Assembly: GCF_900115345.1 (NCBI RefSeq)
Contig: NZ_FOWC01000029.1
Span: 1-41,762 of the forward strand
Length of the DNA: 41,762 nucleotides
Direction of reading: 5' to 3'
DNA from: Amycolatopsis rubida
GTDB lineage: Bacteria > Actinomycetota > Actinomycetes > Mycobacteriales > Pseudonocardiaceae
The notes beneath the pieces are model-generated. The model made no database searches, had not been told where the DNA came from, and was given only the letters and a program-made list of their open reading frames with translations. The translations under genes were made by a program, and so were the position numbers. Of this stretch, positions 16,267-23,954 are shown piece by piece. Each line of letters starts with the position of its first letter. Position 1 is the first letter of the stretch.

Positions 16267-17580
16267 ATGGCGGGCAGGTTCTCGATCCGGCTCACCCTCA
16301 GCGCCGTCGGAGTGCTGGTCGCACTCGGCGGCACCACGACCGCCGCGGCCGCCGCGGTGCCGGACGATCCGGTTTCGTGGCGCGTGCCCGCTACGCCCGC
16401 CGAGGCGGCTTCCTTGGCTCGCGCCGGGTTCGACGTCGCGGGGACCAGCCAGGGCGTGGCCTATGTCATCGGGGACCAGTCGGTCGCCGGGCAATTGCGG
16501 AACCGCGGCTACGCACCGGAATTCTTCGACACCGTCTACAAAGGAGTGCCGCAACGCGCCGCGGGCGACACCTTCTACGGCGGCTACCGCACTGTCGCGG
16601 CACAGGAAGCGCACCTGGCGAAAGTCGCGGCGGCGCATCCGGATCTGGCGACCGAGTACACGATCGGCCAGTCGTGGCGGAAGACCCAGGGCAAGGGCGG
16701 CCACGACATCAAGGCGATCTGCCTGACCAGGAAACAGGACGGCGACTGCACGCTGTCCACGAAGTCCCCGAAGCCGAAATTCGCGCTGATGGCGCAGATC
16801 CACGCCAGGGAGATTTCCACCGGCGAACTCGCCTGGCGCTGGATCGACTACCTCGCCGACGGGTACGGCGGCGACGCCACCGCGACGTCCATTTTGGACA
16901 CCACCGAGGTGTGGGTGGTGCCGATCTCGAACCCGGACGGCGTCGACATCGTCGCTTCCGGCGGGAATTCGCCGAAACTGCAGCGCAAGAACGCGAACAC
17001 CAGCCGGGGCAATTGCGGGGGGACGAACATCGGCATCGACCTGAACCGCAACTCGACCTTCCGCTGGGGCGCGGACTCGAACTCGCCGTGCGCGGAGACC
17101 TACCAAGGCGTGAGTGCCGGATCGGAACCCGAGGTGCAGGCGCTGGAGAAGCTCTTCCGCGCGATCTACCCGCAGCAGCGCGGCAGCGGCGACAACGACC
17201 CGGCTCCCGACACCGCGCGCGGCACGATGATCACGTTGCACAGCTACGGGAACGACATCATCGTCCCGTGGGGCTTCACCTCGGACCCCGCGCCGAACGA
17301 CGCCGCCTTGCGCAAGCTCGGTGCGAAGTTCAGCGACTCGAACGGGTATTTGGTCGGGACCAACGCGGAAACCGTGGGCTACTCGACCAGCGGCACGACG
17401 GACGATTTCACCTACGGTGCGCTGGGAGTCGCCAGCTACACGTTCGAGGTCGGCGGGCAGAGCGGCAGCTGCGGCGGGTTCCTGCCGCGGTATTCGTGCG
17501 TGGACAGCACGTTCTGGCCGAAGAACAAGGGCGCGTTGATCACGGCGGCGCAGTCGGCGGCGGCTCCGTATCGGCAGTGA
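16267..17580 (+). CDS. Secreted zinc carboxypeptidase (M14 family)
   Basis: 437 residues. The signal peptide (LTLSAVGVLVALGGTTTAAA) and a propeptide-like region reach about residue 110. The M14 catalytic domain shows zinc ligands in HAREISTGE (H-x2-E), the NPDGV...RKN substrate region, DLNRN, the third ligand in TLHSYGND, and the catalytic glutamate in TFEVGGQSG. This places it in the carboxypeptidase T/A branch; an exported enzyme removing C-terminal residues from peptides. ATG 16267 follows GAGGAG. A strong hairpin 23 bases after the stop ends the transcript. Confidence 0.95.
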   Translation: MAGRFSIRLTLSAVGVLVALGGTTTAAAAAVPDDPVSWRVPATPAEAASLARAGFDVAGTSQGVAYVIGDQSVAGQLRNRGYAPEFFDTVYKGVPQRAAGDTFYGGYRTVAAQEAHLAKVAAAHPDLATEYTIGQSWRKTQGKGGHDIKAICLTRKQDGDCTLSTKSPKPKFALMAQIHAREISTGELAWRWIDYLADGYGGDATATSILDTTEVWVVPISNPDGVDIVASGGNSPKLQRKNANTSRGNCGGTNIGIDLNRNSTFRWGADSNSPCAETYQGVSAGSEPEVQALEKLFRAIYPQQRGSGDNDPAPDTARGTMITLHSYGNDIIVPWGFTSDPAPNDAALRKLGAKFSDSNGYLVGTNAETVGYSTSGTTDDFTYGALGVASYTFEVGGQSGSCGGFLPRYSCVDSTFWPKNKGALITAAQSAAAPYRQ

Positions 17581-17602
17581 GGCGCGGTTGAGCGAGCGCG
17601 GT

Positions 17603-17629
17603 GCACCCAGGCAGGGGACGCCTGGGTGC
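17603..17629 (+). terminator. Hairpin terminator after the carboxypeptidase gene
   Basis: GCACCCAGGC pairs perfectly with GCCTGGGTGC around a 7-base loop (AGGGGAC), 22 bases after the stop codon. The TAGCGT -10 of the next gene begins 5 bases after the stem, so the stem covers the place where a -35 would be. Confidence 0.8.
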
Positions 17630-17646
17630 GCCGTAGCGTGTCCGGA

Positions 17647-18195
17647 GTGGACTACCTGCGGTGGCGCGACGACATGCGCCGGGCGATCGACGGCTATCTG
17701 CCCCGTATTCAGGCCATCTTCGCCCGTTTTGGCCAGCTTGAGCCGGACACGGTGACGGACGAGGCCGATCCGGTCGCGCTGCGGAAAGCCCGGGAGGCCG
17801 ATCCGCCGCTGCCGCCGTCGCTGCTTGAGCTGTACGCGTCCATCAGGGAAGCCAGCTTCGAGCACCTGCACAACGCTTACTTCATCCACTCCCTCGACTG
17901 GGTGCTGGACAGCCTGCATCGTTCCGACATTCCCGCCTGGGCACCCGAGGTCACCACCGAGCGGCTTGCCGTCTTCGCCTCGGACGGCGGCGGACGCACG
18001 TTCGCGGTCGGGTACCGCAGCGGGACCGTCTTCCGGCTTCCCGTCGGCGGCGTGGTGGACCAGGTCTACGAGGGTTCGATCGACGCCATCGGCCCCGGCG
18101 GGATCGCGAAGGACATCCCGGACTTCCTGGACCGGCTGCTGCGCATCGCGGAAGCCTTCAGCGACGAGGACTACCAGGAACACCTGATCATGTGA
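17647..18195 (+). CDS. SMI1/KNR4-like protein
   Basis: 182 residues, soluble, no signal peptide. The central part, LPPSLLELYASI then RLAVFASDGGGRTFAVGY, RSGTVFRLPVGGVVDQVYEG and IAKDIPDFLDRLL, follows the SMI1/KNR4 (SUKH) pattern, a fold found in many immunity proteins against secreted toxins and in housekeeping proteins. No toxin gene is adjacent, so an immunity role is only a possibility. GTG 17647 is chosen because TAGCGT lies 7 bases before it (leaderless); in-frame GTGs at 17626 and 17638 overlap the preceding hairpin or the -10 box. Confidence 0.72.
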   Translation: MDYLRWRDDMRRAIDGYLPRIQAIFARFGQLEPDTVTDEADPVALRKAREADPPLPPSLLELYASIREASFEHLHNAYFIHSLDWVLDSLHRSDIPAWAPEVTTERLAVFASDGGGRTFAVGYRSGTVFRLPVGGVVDQVYEGSIDAIGPGGIAKDIPDFLDRLLRIAEAFSDEDYQEHLIM

Positions 18196-18278
18196 GGTGT
18201 CGTCACCTTCAGTTACCTCGTCGCTCGATCTACCTCACCCCACCGATCAGGTAAATGTCACCATCCCGGGGCTGTCAT

Positions 18279-18318
18279 ATGTACGTACATCCCGTAGTGT
18301 AGTTCTGTAGCAGAACTA
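18279..18318. promoter_or_regulatory. Promoter and operator region of the DHA2/MarR operon
   Basis: A -10 TAGTGT at 18295-18300 has a CTGTCA -35 candidate at 18272-18277. TAGTTCTG-TAG-CAGAACTA (18300-18318) is a perfect 8-bp dyad sitting at the expected transcription start, a good MarR operator. Upstream, ATGTACGTACAT (18279-18290) is a perfect 12-bp palindrome inside the promoter spacer. The link to the downstream MarR is by position. Confidence 0.65.
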
Positions 18319-18336
18319 ATCAAGCGGGAGGCGGCA

Positions 18337-19695
18337 GTGACGATCGGCCTGGAGCGGCCTCGGCCGGCGGTGGTGCGGGACCATCCGAACGCCGGGTGGT
18401 TCGCGGTCGGCGCGGTGTGTTTCGGGGCGTTCATGGGGCAGCTCGACGCCAGCATCGTCACGCTCGCCTTCCCCGCGCTGCAGCACGAATACGGGGCTCC
18501 GCTGGCCGCCGTCCAGTGGGTGTCGCTGGCGTATCTGCTCGCGCTGGTGGGCTTGCTGGCCGCGGTCGGGCGGGTGGCCGACGCGGTCGGGCGGAAGCTC
18601 ACTTACGTGCAGGGGTTCGGCGTCTTCACTCTCGCGTCGGTCGCGTGCGGGCTCGCGCCGACGCTTGGCTGGCTGGTCGCGTTCCGGGTCGTGCAGGCGA
18701 TCGGGGCGGCGATGCTGCAGGCCAACAGCGTCGCGCTGGTGGTGCGCAGCGTGCGCGAGGACCGGGCGCGCGCCGCGCTCGGGGTGCAGGCGGCGGCGCA
18801 GGCGCTGGGGCTCGCGCTCGGGCCCGCGGTGGGCGGGCTGCTGGTCGACACGGTCGGCTGGCGGTGGGTTTTCCTCGTCAACGCGCCGGTCGGGCTGGCC
18901 GGGCTGATCGCCGGGCGCTACCTGCTGCCGCGTACTCGCGAGCGCACTCCGCTGGGCCGGTTCGACGGGGCCGGGGTCGGGCTGCTGGCGACCGCGTCGA
19001 CGGCGTTGCTGCTGGTGATTTCCGGGGTGTCCGGCCTGGAGCTGCCGGGGTGGCTGCTCATCGCGCTGGCCGGGGCGACGGTCTGCGCGGCGATCGGGTT
19101 CGTGCTGCGCGAAAAGGCGGCGAGCAGCCCGATCCTGCAGCTGTCGGTGCTGCGGCCGCCGGTGGTTTCGCTGGGGCTGGCCGGGGCGCTCTGCGGATAC
19201 CTGGTGCTGTTCGGGCCGTTGACGTTGCTGCCGCAGGTGCTCGGGACGGCGGGCGGAACCGGTGCGGTGCTGACGTGTCTTCCCGCCGGGTTCGCGGTGG
19301 CGGCGGTGCTGGCCGACCGGGTGCTGCCGGCGCGGCTCGGTTCCCGCGGACGCACCGTGCTGGGCGCGCTCGTCGCGGCGGCCGGGTGCGCGGCGCTGGG
19401 GCCGGCGTCCGCTCCTTGGGAGGTGGGCGTGTCGCTGGTCGCGGCCGGGCTGGGTCTGGGAGTGTTCATTCCGGCCAACAACTCGGCTGTCATGAGCGCG
19501 ATCCCGGCGCGGATGTCGGCCACCGGAGGAGGACTGGTGAACATGGCGCGCGGACTGGGTACGGCGCTCGGCGTGGCGCTGGTGACACTGTGCCTGCACA
19601 CCGGCGGGGAAACGGCCGCGCTCGCGGTGCTGGCCGGGGCGGGCGTCCTGGCCGCGGCGACCGGGCTGGCGGCACGCCCGGAGCGGGCCCGGTGA
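18337..19695 (+). CDS. MFS exporter, DHA2 (drug:H+ antiporter-2) type
   Basis: 452 residues, about 13-14 hydrophobic segments. Motif D1-like MGQLDASIVTLAFPALQHEY in TM1, motif A GRVADAVGRKLTYVQ, and motif C LGLALGPAVGGLLVDTVGWR are clear. The family exports drugs or secondary metabolites; this member is slightly short for DHA2. The GTG at 18337 has GGGAGG 5 bases upstream. The stop overlaps the MarR start by four bases (GTGA), making an exporter-repressor operon behind a dyad operator. Confidence 0.92.
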   Translation: MTIGLERPRPAVVRDHPNAGWFAVGAVCFGAFMGQLDASIVTLAFPALQHEYGAPLAAVQWVSLAYLLALVGLLAAVGRVADAVGRKLTYVQGFGVFTLASVACGLAPTLGWLVAFRVVQAIGAAMLQANSVALVVRSVREDRARAALGVQAAAQALGLALGPAVGGLLVDTVGWRWVFLVNAPVGLAGLIAGRYLLPRTRERTPLGRFDGAGVGLLATASTALLLVISGVSGLELPGWLLIALAGATVCAAIGFVLREKAASSPILQLSVLRPPVVSLGLAGALCGYLVLFGPLTLLPQVLGTAGGTGAVLTCLPAGFAVAAVLADRVLPARLGSRGRTVLGALVAAAGCAALGPASAPWEVGVSLVAAGLGLGVFIPANNSAVMSAIPARMSATGGGLVNMARGLGTALGVALVTLCLHTGGETAALAVLAGAGVLAAATGLAARPERAR

Positions 19696-20150
19696 CCGCG
19701 CCCGAACCCGCCCTCGCCGACGTCGTCGCCCGGCTCCGGCGAGCCATGCGGCGGGCCGCGCGCACTGCCGATCCGGAAAACACGCTGTCGGTCGCGCAGC
19801 TGGAATTGCTGTCTTGCCTGTTCGAGAACCCCGGTGCGCGGCCGAGCCGGATCGCGCAATTGCTGAAGCTCGCGCCGAATTCGGTGACGACGATGGTGAC
19901 GGGGCTGCGTTCGCGGGACCTCGTCACCCGCACCAGCGGCGGGGACGACCGGCGCACGGTGGCGCTGGAACTCACTGACACCGGGCGCGCCGCGGTGGAG
20001 CGGTGGCAGGGGCACAACGCCGCGATCCTGGCCGCGGCGCTGGACGGGGTGCATCCGGCGTGGCGCCATCTGATCGCGGCCGCCGTGCCCGCGTTGAACG
20101 AGCTGGTGGGGGCGATCGACGCGTTGGCGGAGTCGGGACAGTCGCACTGA
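19692..20150 (+). CDS. MarR-family regulator
   Basis: 152 residues with a winged helix at about 30-100: LSVAQLELLSCLFENPG, RIAQLLKLAPNSVTTMV, and the wing VTRTSGGDDRRTVALELTDTG, whose DDRR element is typical of MarR. It starts at the GTG inside the exporter stop, so it is translationally coupled. It probably represses its own operon through the dyad at 18300-18318 and is released by an exported compound. Confidence 0.9.
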   Translation: MTAPEPALADVVARLRRAMRRAARTADPENTLSVAQLELLSCLFENPGARPSRIAQLLKLAPNSVTTMVTGLRSRDLVTRTSGGDDRRTVALELTDTGRAAVERWQGHNAAILAAALDGVHPAWRHLIAAAVPALNELVGAIDALAESGQSH

Positions 20151-20152
20151 AC

Positions 20153-20295
20153 CGGCGGGTTTCCGCTGGGGCGGGTGTCGGGGGTGTCGGTGGCGGTTGA
20201 TTGTTGTGGATCGGCGGGTTTCCGCTGGGGCGGGCGTCGGGCGAGTCGGTGGCGGTCGATCGCGCTGGATCGGCGGGGTTCCGCCAGGCCCGGGT
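20153..20295. repeat. 59-bp tandem repeat, about 2.4 copies
   Basis: Units begin at 20153, 20212 and 20271, each opening with CGGCGGGTTTCCGC (third unit with G for T at one position and then diverging after about 20 bases). Units 1 and 2 agree over their length except for clustered substitutions. The array starts two bases after the MarR stop and fills most of the 239-base gap before the convergent LLM gene. The period is not a multiple of three, so it is not a coding repeat. Function unknown. Confidence 0.85.
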
Positions 20296-20389
20296 TCCGC
20301 CGTTGAGCGATGGTCCGGCACCGCGGCGCCGGATCCCGGGCGGCGTCCGGCCGCGCTCGCCGTGCGCGCTGCCGAGCCGGTTCACCGGC

Positions 20390-21247
20390 CTACAGCGCGG
20401 GCGGTCCGGCCGCCGCCCGGCGCAGCACGGGCTCCAGCTTGTCCTCCTCCGCGCTCCCGAACGGCAGGCTTTCCTCCCACCACGTGACCCCTGCCTCGGC
20501 GAACGGTTCGACGAGGCCGCGCGCCTTGGCCGGGTCCTCCGGGCTCGTCCCGCCGAACACCACGTCGAACGGCGCGTCGGTCTCCCGCTCGCTCCGGATA
20601 TAGGCGATCAGGTCCCGGACCTCGGCGATGTCCGGCAACCCCGTGGGACCGGCGGATTCGAAGATCGGCACCACCCCGTCCCAGCGGGCCGCGCGGCGCA
20701 TCGGGCGCCGGTGGGGCCACCGGCCCGCCACCCAGACCGGCGGGCGCGGGCGCTGCACCGGCCTCGGCAGCAGCGTGCTGTCGCGGGCGGTGAAGTGCTT
20801 GCCGGAGAACGTCACCGGTTCGCCGGTCCAGAAGCGGGTGATCAGGTCGAGGCCCTCGTCCAGCTTCTCGGCGATCACCTTCGGGTCGGCGGATTCGCCG
20901 AAGTCGGCGTACTCCGCCTCCAGCGGAGCGCCCAGCCCGACGCCGAACACCACCCGGCCGCCGGACAGCAGGTCCAAAGTGGACACTTGACGGGCGAGCT
21001 GCTGCGGGCGGCGCCGTGCGACGGGCGTGACCATGGGGCCCAGCCGGATCCGGCTGGTGGCCAGGGCAGCTGCGGCGAGCAGGATCCACGGATCGCCGAA
21101 GGGGCGGCCGGGGCGTTTGTCCAGTACCACGTGGTCCCAGACGAACAGGCCGTCCCAGCCCGCCTCTTCCGCCGCCGAGGCGACCTCGGCCACCGCGCGC
21201 GGGTCGGCGAAATCGCCGAAGTTCGGGATGCAGATCGAAAACCGCAT
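20390..21247 (-). CDS. LLM-class flavin-dependent oxidoreductase
   Basis: 285 residues of the luciferase-like monooxygenase TIM barrel: MRFSICIPNFGDFADPRAVA, GWDGLFVWDHVV, the conserved TSRIRLGPMVTPVARRRPQQ, LDLLSGGRVVFGVGLG, and YADFGE. It uses FMN or F420 as cofactor; which one cannot be told. It is the last gene of the run permease, C45 hydrolase, amidohydrolase, LLM, 33 bases after the amidohydrolase stop. In that context it may oxidise the product released by the hydrolases. Confidence 0.9.
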   Translation of the reverse strand: MRFSICIPNFGDFADPRAVAEVASAAEEAGWDGLFVWDHVVLDKRPGRPFGDPWILLAAAALATSRIRLGPMVTPVARRRPQQLARQVSTLDLLSGGRVVFGVGLGAPLEAEYADFGESADPKVIAEKLDEGLDLITRFWTGEPVTFSGKHFTARDSTLLPRPVQRPRPPVWVAGRWPHRRPMRRAARWDGVVPIFESAGPTGLPDIAEVRDLIAYIRSERETDAPFDVVFGGTSPEDPAKARGLVEPFAEAGVTWWEESLPFGSAEEDKLEPVLRRAAAGPPAL

Positions 21248-21280
21248 GATCACCACCCTGCCCCACCCCCGGCGAAGCCG

Positions 21281-22873
21281 TCAATCGGATTTGCCCGCCA
21301 CGAAGGTCTGCCGCACCCGGGCCCGCAGCAGCGCGTCCGGCGCTTCGGTGAACGGATCTACGTCCAGCACAACGAAATCCGCAGCCAGGCCCGGCGCGAG
21401 CTGTCCGGTCAGGCCGTCCCATCGGCACGCGTACGCGGCGTCGCGGGTGCCGTGCGCGAGGGCTTCGGCCAGGGGCAGGGCGTATTCCGGCAGGTTGGGT
21501 TCCAGGCCGGGGTTCAGCGCGGAACGGCGGGTCGTCGCGATGTACATGTTCGGCAGTGGCGGATGAGGCGCGGTCGGGGCGTCGGAGCCGAACGCGAGGA
21601 CGGCGCCAGCAGCAGTCAGTTCCGGCCACGGGTAGCCGCGCCGCACGCGGTCGTCGCCTAGCATCGCGCGCCAGTTGTCCTGGATCGCCGGGTCCGCGTG
21701 CACCGGCTGCATCGACGCGACAGCACCGAGTTCCGCCAGTCGCTTGACGTTTTCCGGGGCCACGGTCTCCAGGTGTTCGAGGCGATGCCGCCGGTCGCGC
21801 GGGCCGTTGGCCTCGATCGCGTGCTCCAACGCCGACAGCGCGATGTCCGACGCCTCGTCGCCGATGGCGTGCATCGCGACCTGCAAGCCTGCCGCGTCTG
21901 CCGCCGCGACCACCGGGGCGAGGGCTTCCCAAGGCCACAACGGCCCGGGGTGGCTCCCGTCCGCGAAGGGCTTCTTCATCGCCGCAGTACACGTGTCGAT
22001 GACTCCGTCGACCATCACCTTGATCCCGGCCACCCGCAGCCAGGGCCCGGAGAGACGCGCGCTCAGTTCCGCCGCCCGCTCGACCTGACGGAGGTCGTCC
22101 TCGGTGTTCCCGGTGCGCTCGATCAACCAGTGCCCGGCGACCCGCAGCGGAAGCCGTCCGCCTTCGAGCGCCCGTTCCAGTGCGGCGAGGTCGGCTTCGG
22201 TGAGCGCCATGTCGACAGCGGTCGTGACGCCGTCCGCGAGGTAGTGCGTGAACGCCGAGGTCAGTGCGCGGTCGCGGTCGGCGTCGCTGGTCTGGTCGTC
22301 GAGGAAATGCCGCATCAGTTGCAGCGCGGCGGTTTCGTAGAGCATCCCGTCCGGTTCGCCGGACGCGTCGCGCCCGATGCGGCCGTCGAGCGGGTCGGGG
22401 GTGTCGCGGTCGATGCCCAGTTCGCGCAGCGCGGCGCTGTTGACCCACGCGGAGTGGACGTCGTTGGCGGCGAGGTAGACCGGACGGTCCGGGACCGCCG
22501 CGTCGATCAGCTTCCGGTGCGGCGCTTGCTCGCCGAGCGCGTCGAAAAGCCAGCCGCGGCCGAGGATCCGGGGCGCGGCCGGGTCGTCCGCTGCGGCGCG
22601 GGCGAGCCGGTGCTGGATGTCTTCGGGAGAGGTGGCGGAGAAGAGGTCCACTTGCTCCAGCGCTTCGCCCATCATGACCAGATGGGTGTGCGCGTCGACG
22701 AAACCGGGGAGCACGAAGGCCCCGTCGAGGTCGACCACCCGTGCTTCGATCCGGTCGGCCGCCGCGGTGCTGCCTGCGTATTCGATGGTCTCGCCGCGGA
22801 CGACCATGGATTCCGCCCAACCGGACGGGCTCGCGGTGAAGATCCGGCCGCCGCGGTAGTGCACTGGCGTCAT
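21281..22873 (-). CDS. Amidohydrolase, YtcJ / N-substituted formamide deformylase type
   Basis: 530 residues. It opens with the beta-sandwich (YRGGRIFTASP), then DGAFVLPGFVDAHTHLVMMG carrying the metal-binding H-x-H, a long insert with AANDVHSAWVNSAAL (typical of the YtcJ/amidohydrolase_3 group), metal/active residues in VAMHAIGDEAS and RRHRLEHLETV, and the catalytic Asp in LAFGSDAPTAPHPPLPN. The group includes N-substituted formamide deformylase and many uncharacterised amidases. ATG 22873 overlaps the C45 stop (ATGA), so the two are coupled. The substrate is not deducible; the context suggests an amide made available by the permease. Confidence 0.9.
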   Translation of the reverse strand: MTPVHYRGGRIFTASPSGWAESMVVRGETIEYAGSTAAADRIEARVVDLDGAFVLPGFVDAHTHLVMMGEALEQVDLFSATSPEDIQHRLARAAADDPAAPRILGRGWLFDALGEQAPHRKLIDAAVPDRPVYLAANDVHSAWVNSAALRELGIDRDTPDPLDGRIGRDASGEPDGMLYETAALQLMRHFLDDQTSDADRDRALTSAFTHYLADGVTTAVDMALTEADLAALERALEGGRLPLRVAGHWLIERTGNTEDDLRQVERAAELSARLSGPWLRVAGIKVMVDGVIDTCTAAMKKPFADGSHPGPLWPWEALAPVVAAADAAGLQVAMHAIGDEASDIALSALEHAIEANGPRDRRHRLEHLETVAPENVKRLAELGAVASMQPVHADPAIQDNWRAMLGDDRVRRGYPWPELTAAGAVLAFGSDAPTAPHPPLPNMYIATTRRSALNPGLEPNLPEYALPLAEALAHGTRDAAYACRWDGLTGQLAPGLAADFVVLDVDPFTEAPDALLRARVRQTFVAGKSD

Positions 22874-23934
22874 CGGGCCACCACCGTCTCCGCCGCGGCG
22901 AACGTGCGCCAATCGGCCGCCGTGTTCGGGCTGCCTGCGTGGATCCGCACGGTTCGGGCAGCTGGTTCGAGCACCACGGTGGCCAGCGTGGCCCATCTGT
23001 CGCCGAACGAAGCGTCCGCGTCCGGAACGCAGCACAGCTTCGGTTCGCCGGGTTCGGAGCGGAGGAAGGGGACGAGGCCGACGGCGTGCGCGGGCGCCGG
23101 GCAATCCTGGAGCCGGGTGGTCAGCAGTGCGTGCCTCAGCTGGGAATCCGGTTCGAAGAGCCCGCGCTTCTCGCGGGCGGCGGCGACGGGGTCGAGAAAG
23201 TGATTGGTGTGCACCAGGAAACCTGCTTCGGGGTCGAGGGCGGTTACTCCGGCCGGGCTCAGCTCGGCGCAGACTGCCGTGCCGGGGTCGAGCAGCGTGA
23301 AGGCGCCGGACGTGCGGATCGGGGCTGTTCGCAGCAGGTCGAGCGCCTCGGCGATGCTGCCTGCTTCGCCGAGGACGGCCGCGGCCAGCACGTGGACCGG
23401 GATGCCCGCGGCGGAGTCGTCCTGGTGGCCCAGGATGGTGAAGAACAGGCCGAGACCGGCGCTGTTGACGCCGATCTTGCCGAGGATGCCGTGTTCGGTG
23501 ATTCCGGCGAAGGCGTACCGCGTGCCGCGGACTTCCTGCGTGTGCCAGCACTCCGCGAGCTCGATGTGCCAGTCCCAGGTTTGAACGCCGTAAGGGGCGC
23601 CGGACTCGGGAACGTGCACGAGAGTGGAGCATTCCGGTTGAGTGCTCGGTGCGGCCGCGATGATCTCGGTGCGTCCGTTGAGCGCGGCCGCCTGCCACTG
23701 TCGATCCCGGCGCCTGCGGCGATGCCCGCGATCTCGTCGGCGTAGCGGTTCCGCCACGCGGCGACGTTGTCCAGCAGCCGGAGTGCGTCGGCTCGGATCT
23801 GCTGTTCGGTGCGGCCGAGAGTGTCGAACCAGCGCAGGTACAGCTCCAGCGCATCGGTCAGGCCCCTCGCGCAGCTGGGCGCCGCGAGAAACTCCGCGGG
23901 TGTACGGTTCCGGGTCGTTGACGAGCAGGTGCAT
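22870..23934 (-). CDS. C45-family Ntn hydrolase (acyltransferase/carcinine hydrolase type) with two compensating frameshifts
   Basis: The open frame gives 354 residues. It opens MHLLVNDPEPYTRGVSRGAQ and, from about residue 80, continues WQAAALNGRTEIIAA, CSTLVHVPESG (nucleophile Cys of the Ntn fold), GVQTWDWHIELAECW, ITEHGILGKIGVNSAGLGLF and HTNHFLDP. Between them, residues 25-78 are Arg-rich and senseless in this frame. The same DNA in another frame reads LTDALELYLRWFDTLGRTEQ and LRLLDNVAAWRNRYADEIAG, the expected helical part. So there is one extra base near 23863-23866 (run of four C) and one missing near 23697-23703. The protein may be misfolded, or these are sequence errors. Family members cleave or transfer amide-linked acyl groups. 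Confidence 0.8.
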   Translation of the reverse strand: MHLLVNDPEPYTRGVSRGAQLREGPDRCAGAVPALVRHSRPHRTADPSRRTPAAGQRRRVAEPLRRRDRGHRRRRRDRQWQAAALNGRTEIIAAAPSTQPECSTLVHVPESGAPYGVQTWDWHIELAECWHTQEVRGTRYAFAGITEHGILGKIGVNSAGLGLFFTILGHQDDSAAGIPVHVLAAAVLGEAGSIAEALDLLRTAPIRTSGAFTLLDPGTAVCAELSPAGVTALDPEAGFLVHTNHFLDPVAAAREKRGLFEPDSQLRHALLTTRLQDCPAPAHAVGLVPFLRSEPGEPKLCCVPDADASFGDRWATLATVVLEPAARTVRIHAGSPNTAADWRTFAAAETVVAR

Positions 23935-23954
23935 CGCGTTCCTCGCGGTCGGGG

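Noticed and set aside
20153..20295. CRISPR array
   Set aside because: The repeats are contiguous, without unique spacers of constant length, and no cas gene is near.
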